In this document: positions 55,692 to 64,000 of the stretch, piece after piece
Numbering within the stretch: the first letter of the stretch is position 1
Layout of the letters: each line of letters begins with the position of its first letter
Assembly: GCA_022702705.1 (NCBI GenBank)
Contig: CM040427.1
Location: 16,205,625-16,269,624 of the forward strand
Reading direction: 5' to 3'
Source of the DNA: Papilionanthe hookeriana x Papilionanthe teres
Lineage: Eukaryota > Streptophyta > Magnoliopsida > Asparagales > Orchidaceae
Length of the DNA stretch: 64,000 nt
The notes under the pieces: generated by a model
The model's input: only the letters and a program-made list of their open reading frames with translations
Told to the model about the DNA's origin: nothing
The model's database searches: none
Program-made: the position numbers and the translations under genes

Positions 55692-57319
55692 ATGTCAAAC
55701 GGGCGGTTGGTCCTGAACTTTAGAAATGGCGTAAGCCTTGCACTCGACGAAAAGAGAGTGAAAAATGGAGCGATAATAGAAATTGACTCAGACATCGCAC
55801 CAGCAGGCCTGCAATACGATGAAGGTGACTGGATCCCAGTTGACCGAGAGGAATTGCCCAGTCAGACAGTAATGAAAGTGGGTGGCCCAAGCCACCAACC
55901 CGGCAACGAAGAAAAGAAAAACAAACACCGAGGAGGACAAGAGAATCAAGTCCGTAGTCGCTACGACAGAGGGCGGACTTGTCGGCGTCACGCCCACAGA
56001 GATTCAGGAAGTACGAAGAGCTACTCTCACAGCAACTCAGCGAAGAAATAAAAATTGTCGTATCCGCAAGATGTTAACTAAACTAGCAGCGGACCAGCGC
56101 GACAAGGCAGTCGCTACTAGCAGTGCATATACTTCAAGGATACCGGTTCGCCAGGAACCTGAAGAAAGGAGGCTAGCTCCTAGGATAAACAGAAGAGACC
56201 AGGGAAATCTCAAGAAGATTAAAAGAAGGAAGGCTACAACGCCACCAGATAAAGCCACCAGTAATGCATAACCTTGTTGCAGAAGAAACCCCGGAGGATG
56301 TCCCGACGGAGACCATCCCTGAGGAGCCGAGGTATGCAGGAGAATGCGAAGGGATTGAGCCATATATCCCTCAGTACGTCACCAGGCCTTGCCATTTGTA
56401 GATTATTCAAGAATACGAGCTAGAAAGAATGCAGAATGTTGAGAAGCAAACTTTTGAATACTTCGAGAGGATTAGAGGCAGGAGGATCAATATACTAGAA
56501 GGACTCGAGCTACATACAAACGTGTTCTCAGAATACGAACAACAACAAATCGTGGACTGCATCCGGGATTTGAAAAGAATGGGTCGAGTAGGCCGCCTAA
56601 GAGAAAACACCTACTCGGAACACCGGAGATGGATGCCAGGGAAAGGGAGAATTACAATACAATGTGGATGCTGCTACAACTTCGCAGAATACAGGAAGGG
56701 AAACCCACCTGGAATACTCTGTCATGGCAAGGTAGGCCCAATGCCATTAGTCATCAAAAGGATGGTAAAGAGAATGATAACATGGGGGGTACTGCCAGCA
56801 GATTCCATACCCAACAGTTGCATCATTAACATTTACAAGAAGGGTGACTGCATACCCCCGCACATAGATCGTCACGACTTTGTCGGACCTTTACGCACGT
56901 TTCTTTTCGAATGAGTGTAATATCATGTTCGGATCGACCTCCGGATAGCGAGCCCGAGTGAGTTCCAAGGGCCGGTAAAGATACTATTACCGGTAGGTTC
57001 CGTCATGATACTAAAGGGCAACGGAGCAAATGTCGCTAAACATTGCATACCGGGAGTACCGATGAAGCGGATCTCGGTTACTTTCGAAGGATGGATGACG
57101 GAAAGCACCTTACCACATCCAGCCGGACCCGGAGCTAGAGAGCCTCCGGCCTTACAAGCTGTGAGTTACATGGAAAATATCACACCTCCAACGTACATCC
57201 ATACGGCATCCTTGCCAAGGATGCCTTGGAAGGTGATGTTATTGACCATGCACCTCACTATTCAGACATGGATTTTTGACAGATGCCTTTTTAGATGGAT
57301 CGATGAAGATCATACATAG
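55692..57319 (+). pseudogene. Captured ALKBH9/10-type AlkB RNA demethylase ORF in Tat element T2
   Basis: An extra sense ORF between integrase and the 3' repeats. The N-terminal part (55692-55880, MSNGRLVLNFRNGVSLALD...GDWIPVD) and a basic linker (55882-56271) are in two frames; a TAG at 56399-56401 precedes the domain. The AlkB core (56429-56911) reads FEYFERIRG, ILEGLELHTNVFSEYEQQ, RWMPGKGRITIQCGCCYNF, GNPPGIL, NIYKKGDCIPPHIDRHDF with the iron ligands His145 and Asp147 (56861-56869). After two small frameshifts (about 56895 and 56945) it continues LPVGSVMILKGNGANVAKHC (distal His, 57041-57043) and MKRISVTF (2OG-binding Arg, 57068-57070). Plant ALKBH9B/10B remove m6A from RNA. All key residues persist although the frame is broken. 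Nothing like it is visible in T1 or the Athila elements. Confidence 0.87.
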
Positions 57320-57773
57320 TCCGTTTTGATCCTACATGGATTGTATGAGATGTATTTCAGATCGAGTTGTATGATGTATCTTCGACTTGATTGGAATGAA
57401 AGTGACCATGTCACATTTTGACCTTCACCTCTTTTGTGCAAATTGACTGGGAAACGCCATTAAAGTTAAATGAACTTCGAACAAAGAACAAAAAAGAAAC
57501 AAAAAGAATAAAAGAAAACTTTCCTTAAAAATCTAAAAGAAAAATGATGAATGCCAAATTCACATGAAACATTAAATGAACGATAAGGCAAATTTGAATT
57601 GTTAAAAGACAAACAAAACGAGCACGAATTTTAAATCAAATTTCAATTTTAACCTTCCAGATCTCAAATCAAATCTCAATCAAATTTCAATTTCAACCTT
57701 CCAGATCTCAAATCAAATCGCAATCAAATTTCAGTTTCAACCTTCCAGATCTCAAAATACATCAAAATCAAAC
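57320..57773 (+). repeat. T2 3' UTR start with three 44-bp repeats
   Basis: Non-coding. AACCTTCCAGATCTCAAATC or a close variant begins at 57651, 57695 and 57739 (spacing 44, 44), directly before the 84-bp array. Confidence 0.85.
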
Positions 57774-60700
57774 TTTTGGGGTTGAGGATTTTACATCCGA
57801 GACTGCATTGCTTTAGGTTCTTTCCCTATCGCAATGAAATACATCAAAATCAAACTTTTGGGGTCGAGGATTTTACATCCGAGACTGCATTCCTTTAGGA
57901 TTCTTTCCCTATCGCAATGAAATACATCAAAATCAATCTTTTGGTGTTGAGGATTTTACATCCGAGACTGCATTGCTTTAGGATCCTTTCCCTATCGCAA
58001 TGAAATACATCAAAACTCAAATTCTTGGGGTTGAGGATTTTACATCCGAGACTGCATTGCTTTAGGATTCTTTCCCTATCGCAATGAAATACATCGAACT
58101 CAAACTTTTGGGGTCGAGGATTTTACATCCGAGACTGCATTGCTTTAGGGTTCTTTCCCTATCGCAATGAAATACATCAAAATCAAACTTTTGGGGTAGA
58201 GGATTTTACATCCGAGACTGCATTGCTTTAGGATTCTTTCCCTATTGCAATGAAATACATCGAACTCAAACTTTTGGGGTCAAGGATTTTACATCCGAGA
58301 CAGCATTCCTTTAGTATTCTTTCCCTATCGCAATGAAATACATCAAAATCAAAATTTTAGGGTTGAGGATTTTACATCCGAGATTGCATTGCTTTAGGAT
58401 TCTTTCCCTATCGCAATGAAATACATCAAAATCAAACTTTTGGGGTTGAGGATTTTACATCCGAGACTGCATTGCTTTAGGATTCTTCCCTATCGCAATG
58501 AAATACATGAAAACTCAAATTCCTGGGGTTGAGGATTTTACATCGGAGACTGCATTGCTTTAGGATTCTTTCCCTATCGTAATGAAATACATCAAAATCA
58601 AACTTTTGGGGTTGAGGATTTTACATCCGAGACTGCATTGCTTTAGGTTCTTTCCCTATCGCAATGAAATACATCAAAATCAAAATTTTGGGGTCGAAGA
58701 TTTTACATCCGAGACTGCATTCCTTTAGGATTCTATCCCTATCGCAATGAAATACATCAAAATCAAACTTTTGGGGTTGAGGATTTTACATCCGAGATTG
58801 CATTGCTTTAGGATTCTTTCCCTATCGCAATGAAATACATCAAAATCAAACTTTTGGGGTTGAGGATTTTACATCCGAGACTGCATTGCTTTAGGATTCT
58901 TTCCCTATCGCAATGAAATACATGAAAACTGAATTTCCTGGGGTAGAGGATTTTACATCCGAGACTGCATTGCTTTAGGATTCTTTCCCTATCGCAATGA
59001 AATACATCAAAATCAAACTTTTGGGGTTGAGGATTTCACATCCGAGACTGCATTGCTTTAGGATTCTTTCCCAATCGCAATGAAATACATCCAAACTCAA
59101 AATCTTGGGGTTGAGGATTTTACATCTGAGACTGCATTGCTTTAGGATTCTTTCCCTATCACAATGAAATACATCCAAACTCAAATTCTTGGGGTTGAGG
59201 ATTTTACATCCGAGACTGCATTGCTTTAGGATTCTTTCCATATCGCAATGAAATACATCAAAACTAAAATTCTTGGGGTTGAGGATTTTACATCGGAGAC
59301 TGCATTGCTTTAGGAATCTTTCCCTATCGCAATGAAATACATCAAAACTCAAATTCTTGGGGTTGAGGATTTTACATTCGAGACTGCATTGCTTTAGGAT
59401 TCTTTCCCTATCGCAATGAAATACATCAAAACTCAAATTCTTGGGGTTGAGGATTTTACATCCGAGACTGCATTGCTTTAGGATTCTTTCCCTATCGCAA
59501 TGAAATACATCAAAACTAAAATTCTTAGGGTTGAGGATTTTACATCTGAGACTGCATTGCTTTAGGATTCTTTCCCTATCGCAATGAAATACATCAAAAC
59601 TCAAATTCTTGAGGTTGAGGATTTTACATCCGAGACTGCATTGCTTTAGGATTCTTTCCCTATCGCAATGAAATACATCAAACTCAAATTCCTGGGATTG
59701 AGGATTTTACATCCGACACTGCATTGCTTTAGGATTCCTTCCCTATCGCAATGAAATACATCCAAACTCAAATTCTTGGGGTTGAGGATTTTACATCCGA
59801 GACTGCATTACTTTATGATTCATTCCCTATCGCAATGAAATACATCAAAACTCAAATTCTTGGAGTTGAGGATTTTACATCCGAGACTGCATCTCTTTAG
59901 GATTCTTTCCCTATCGCAATGAAATACATCGAACTCAAACTTTTGGGGTCGAGGATTTTACATCCGAGACTGCATTGCTTTAGGATTCTTTCCCTATCAC
60001 AATGAAATACATGAAAATCAAACTTTTGGGGTTGAGGATTTTACATCCGAGACTGCATTGATTTAGGATTCTTTCCCTATCGCAATGAAATACATCAAAA
60101 TCAAACTTTTGGGGTTGAGGATTTTACATCCGAGACTGCATTGCTTTAGGATTCTTTCCCTATCGCAATGAAATACATCAAAACTCAAATTCTTGGGGTT
60201 GAGGATTTTACATCCGAGACTGCATTGCTTTAGGATTCTTTCCCTATCGCAATGAAATACATCAAAATCAAACTTTTGGGGTTGAGGATTATACATCCGA
60301 GACTGCATTGCTTTAGGATTCTTTCCCTATCGCAATGAAATACATCCAAACTCAAAATCTTGGGGTTGAGGATTTTACATCCGAGACTGCATTGCTTTAG
60401 GATTCTTTCCCTATCGCAATGAAATACATCCAAACTCAAAATCTTGGGGTTGAGGATTTTACATCCGAGACTGCATTGCTTTACGATTCTTTCCCTATCA
60501 CAATGAAATACATCCAAACACAAATTCTTGGGGTTGAGGATTTTACATCCGAGACTGCATTGCTTTAGGATTCTTTCCCTATCGCAATGAAATACATCAA
60601 AACTCAAATTCTTAGGGTTGAGGATTTTACATCCGAGACTGCATTGCTTTAGGATTCTTTCCCTATCGCAATGAAATACATCAAAATCAAACTTTTGGGG

Positions 60701-63060
60701 TTGAGGACTATACATCCGAGACTGCATTGCTTTAGAATTCTTTCCCTATCGCAATGAAATACATCCAAACTCAAAATCTTGGGGTTGAGGATTTTACATC
60801 AATCCCCTATCACAATGAAATACATCCAAACTCAAAATCTTGGGGTTGAGGATTTTACATCCGAGACTGCATTGCTTTACGATTCTTTCCCTATCACAAT
60901 GAAATACATCCAAACACAAATTCTTGGGGTTGAGGATTTTACATCCGAGACTGCATTGCTCTTGGATTCTTTCCCTATCTCAATGAAATACATCAAAACT
61001 CAAACTCTTGGGGTTGAGGATTTTACATCCGAGACTGCATTGCTTTAGGATTCTTTCCCTATCGCAATGAAATACATCAAAACTCAAATTCTTGAGGTTG
61101 AGGATTTTACATCCGAGACTGCATTGCTTTAAGATACCTTCCCTATCGCAATGAAATACATCCAAACTCAAATTCTTGGGGTTGAGGATTTTACATTCGA
61201 GACTGCATTGCTTTATGATTCTTTCCTTTTCGCAATGAAATACATCAAAACTCAAATTCTTGGGGTTGAGGATTTTACATTCGAGACTGCATTGCTTTAT
61301 GATTCTTTCCTTATCGCAATGAAATACATCAAAACTCAAATTCTTGGGGTTGAGGATTTTACATCCGAGACTGCATCGCTTTAGGATTCTTTCCCTATCG
61401 CAACGAAATACATCGAACTCAAACTTTTGGGGTCGAGGATTTTACATCCGAGATAGCATTGCTTTAGGATTCTTTCCCTATCACAATGAATTACATCAAA
61501 ATCAAACTTTTGGGGTTGGGGATTTTACATCCGAGACTGCATTGCTTTGGGATTCTTTCCCTATCGCAATGAAATACATAAAAATCAAACTTTTGGGGTT
61601 GAGGATTTTACATCCGAGACTGCATTGCTTTAGGATTTTTTCCCTATCGCAATGAAATACATCAAAACTCAAATTCTTGGGGTTGACAATTTTACATCCG
61701 AGACTGCATTGCTTTAGGATTCTTTCCATATCGCAATGAAATACATCAAAATCAAACTTTTGGGGTTGAGGATTTTACATCCGAGACTGCATTGCTTTGG
61801 GATTCTTTCCCTATCGCAATGAAATACATCCAAACTCAAAATCATGGGGTTGAGAATTTTACATCCGAGACTGCATTGCTTTAGGATTCTTTCCCTATCG
61901 CAATGAAATACATGAAAACTCAAATTCTTGGGGTTGAGGATTTTACATCGGAGACTGCATTGCTTTAGGAATCTTTCCCTATCGCAATGAAATACATCAA
62001 AACTCAAATTCTTGGGGTTGAGGATTTTACATCCGAGACTGCATTGCTTTAGGATTCTTTCCCTATCGCAATGAAATACATCAAAACTCAAATTCTTGGG
62101 GTTGAGGATTTTACCTCCGAGACTGCATTGCTTTAGGATTCTTTCCTTATCGCTATGAAATACATCAAAACTCAAATTCTTGGGGTTGAGGATTTTACAT
62201 CCGAGACTGCATTGCTTTAGGATTATTTCCCTATCGCAATGAAATACATCAAAACTAAAATTCTTGGGGTTGAGGATTTTACATCCGAGACTGCATTGCT
62301 TTAGGATTCTTTCCCTATCGCAATGAAATACATCCAAACTCAAATTCTTAGGGTTGAGGATTTTACATCTGAGACTGCATTGCTTTAGGATTCTTTCCCT
62401 ATCGCAAAGAAATACATCCAAACTCAAATTCTTGGGGTTGAGGATTTTACATCCGATACTGCATTGCTTTAGGATCCTTTCCCTATCGCAATGAAATACA
62501 TCAAAACTCAAATTCTTGGGGTTGAGGATTTTACATCCGAGACTGCATTGCTTTAGGATTCTTTCCCTATCGCAATGAAATACATCGAACTCAAACTTTT
62601 GGGGTCGAGGATTTTACATCCGAGACTGCATTGCTTTAGGGTTCTTTCCCTATCGCAATGAAATACATCAAAATCAAACTTTTGGGGTAGAGGATTTTAC
62701 ATCCGAGACTGCATTGCTTTAGGATTCTTTCCTTATTGCAATGAAATACATTGAACACAAACTTTTGGGGTCAAGGATTTTACATTCAAGACTACATTGC
62801 TTTAGGATTCTTTCCCTATCGCAATGAAATACATCAAAATCAAACTTTTGGGGTTGAGGATTTTACATCCGAGACTGCATTGCTTTAGGATTCTTTCCCC
62901 ATCGCAATGAAATACATTAAAGTCAAACTTTTGGGATTGAGGATTTTACATCCGAGACTACATTGCTTTAGGATTTTTTCCCTACTGCAATGAAATACAA
63001 CAAAATAAAACTCTTGAGGTTAAGGATCTTACATCCAATATTGCATTGCTCTGAGATCTC
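57774..63060. repeat. 84-bp tandem array in T2 3' UTR, about 63 copies
   Basis: Core words GAGGATTTTACATCCGAGAC, GCATTGCTTTAGGATTC and CCCTATCGCAATGAAATAC. GAGGATTTTA starts at 59281, 59365 and 59449 (84 each). Variants with AATCAAACTTTTGG are two bases shorter than those with ACTCAAATTCTTGG. A truncated unit lies at 60787-60810 (repeat core cut after TTTTACATC). The units are very similar in the middle and degrade at the right edge (62990-63060). Long minus-strand ORFs here come only from the 84 = 3 x 28 period. Confidence 0.95.
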
Positions 63061-63496
63061 TCCTCATTGTAATGATTCAATCCAATCAATTCAATTTTCT
63101 TTTGAGGTTGAAGATGTTACATCTAAAACCACAAAATTTCAATTTTCATTTCAAGTTCAAATCCCTTCAAATTAATTTTGACAAACTTCAATCTAAATTA
63201 AAACTCAAACTAAAATCTGAGCTCACACATCAAAACTTAACTGAAACAAAATGAAATCTAAATCGAAACTCCCCCAGATCATGCGATTTTGGATTCACCT
63301 CCTTCTCCTTTCCCCAGCGAGAGTTCAGGAATCTCCAGTCTCAGAGATATACTTGACACTCCCCAGCGGAAATTCTTTAATTTCGTCCTAAGTTTGTCAC
63401 TTGGACATCTGTGTTGGTTTCGTTGATCTTTTCGGTCAACGCCAATACATGCGGTGTGCTTGGTTAGCACACCACACCTATTGGGGGTCCATTTGT
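63061..63496 (+). promoter_or_regulatory. T2 3' UTR end: hairpin, complementarity site and PPT before LTR3
   Basis: Homologous to 41461-41836. Stem GGTGTGC/GCACACC (63453-63459 with 63467-63473, 7-base loop) is followed by ACACCTATTGGGGGTCC (63474-63490), complementary to 46772-46789, with the PPT within it. LTR3 starts at 63497. Confidence 0.7.
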
Positions 63497-64000
63497 TGAC
63501 CTCATTTTTGATGAGGTCTTCTCTTTCCTCTTTAGTACTTAGGATCTAGCCTTAGGCTTTTCCTTTGACTATCTTAGAGGACTAGAAGTGGAACCCACTA
63601 CTTAGAAATTCAAACCACTTCTAAACTCCCTGCAAACTCCACAAACTTGATTGTAAACCCCTAATCACCTAGAGGGTTGAAATCAAGTGTGGAAGTTTAG
63701 AGGATGAGTTTCTATAGGACTCTTTGGCCTTAGGACTACCCTGGGTGGCCTGGTCTAGAGAAGGGCTGACTTACACACACACTACACTTATACACTACAC
63801 TTTCACACACCTCCTAAAACCACACTTATACCCAACTTGACTTCCTGACTCATGAAGGTGATTCACATGGATGGTCCTTAATCCCTAAGCCCTTGGCTAA
63901 GAGGGTTAGTAACAACATGGTGAATGCCTCAAATGAGCCCCTTCATGGCTCATGTGGGCTTGATATGGCTTCATGGCTCAACAAAAATGATTTCATTCCA
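63497..64000 (+). repeat. Tat LTR3 (first 504 bp; continues beyond the window)
   Basis: TGACCTCATTTTTGATGAGG start; aligned throughout with LTR2 41837-42337 and LTR1 16019-16512. Confidence 0.9.

Larger units (their letters stand above)
16019..64000 (+). mobile_element. Tat/Ogre-type Ty3/Gypsy composite: LTR1-T1-LTR2-T2-LTR3
   Basis: Three LTR starts (TTGACCT...ATGAGGTCTT at 16018, 41836 and 63496) are separated by two interiors. Each of the two complete LTRs is followed by a TGGCGACTCC-type PBS, and LTR2 and LTR3 are each preceded by CACCTATTGGGGGTCC. T1 is a deletion derivative; T2 is the gag-pol-bearing member. Dual RNase H domains and the protease style place T2 in the Tat lineage. The right end lies outside the window. 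Confidence 0.85.

Noticed and set aside
56429..57100. AlkB domain as a trace of an integrated plant RNA virus
   Set aside because: Its motif style matches plant ALKBH9/10 proteins better than the short viral AlkB domains, and no viral replicase or movement gene is nearby; the neighbours are Tat pol and 3' UTR.
58975..63000. Long minus-strand ORFs of 119-265 aa with 28-residue repeats as real proteins
   Set aside because: They follow from a repeat length divisible by three; no start context, no homology, and they lie antisense in a 3' UTR.
57774..63060. Array resembling a CRISPR at first glance
   Set aside because: Units are contiguous 84-bp repeats with scattered point variants, no conserved repeat/unique spacer alternation, and lie in a plant retrotransposon 3' UTR.
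1..64000. tRNA, rRNA, organellar inserts or host protein-coding genes
   Set aside because: I looked for cloverleaf-like tRNA ends, rRNA-like conserved blocks and intact domain ORFs; the only tRNA-like words are the primer binding sites.

Overview
This window is repeat-rich intergenic DNA from a higher plant, most likely a dicot with a large genome; the species cannot be named. I see no intact host gene, tRNA, rRNA or CRISPR array. Nearly everything is retrotransposon: two L1-type LINE fragments, two Athila-type Ty3/Gypsy elements (A1 and A2 below) and a multi-LTR composite of Tat/Ogre-type Ty3/Gypsy elements (T1 and T2). All the coding sequence is broken by frameshifts and stops.

Layout. 1-795 is the 5' part of a LINE on the minus strand, lying against a hAT-like end (800-936). 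A degenerate 79-bp TTGACC-rich tandem array follows (2040-2731). Athila A1 (+ strand, 2732-16018) starts at the edge of that array. A 5'-truncated LINE sits inside its 5' LTR (4461-6466). It then shows PBS, gag, protease, RT, RNase H, integrase and two ORFs in the env position, and is cut off by the Tat composite at 16019.

The Tat composite (16019 to beyond 64000) reads LTR1 - T1 interior - LTR2 - T2 interior - LTR3. T1 is a 4.8-kb non-autonomous interior with PBS, a short integrase remnant and a 129-bp tandem array in its 3' UTR. That array was split by Athila A2 (minus strand, 26775-40683), which has both LTRs and a perfect 5-bp target duplication (ATACC). T2 (46528-63496) carries ORF1, gag, protease, RT, two RNase H domains and integrase. 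Downstream of pol it carries an extra sense-strand ORF with an ALKBH9/10-type AlkB (2-oxoglutarate/Fe(II)) RNA demethylase domain, then about 63 copies of an 84-bp tandem repeat, then LTR3.

Order of events inferred from nesting: TTGACC array, then A1, then LINE2 and the Tat composite into A1, then A2 into T1. The most notable points are: the AlkB domain inside a Tat element, preceded by a strong 3' splice-site-like sequence; a 16-nt complementarity between the 5' UTR and the PPT region of the Tat elements, resembling the Ty1 genome-circularisation signals; LTR-end/PBS duplications that arose in both the Athila and the Tat lineage; and clusters of a short GC-rich palindrome before each downstream gene of both Athila elements.
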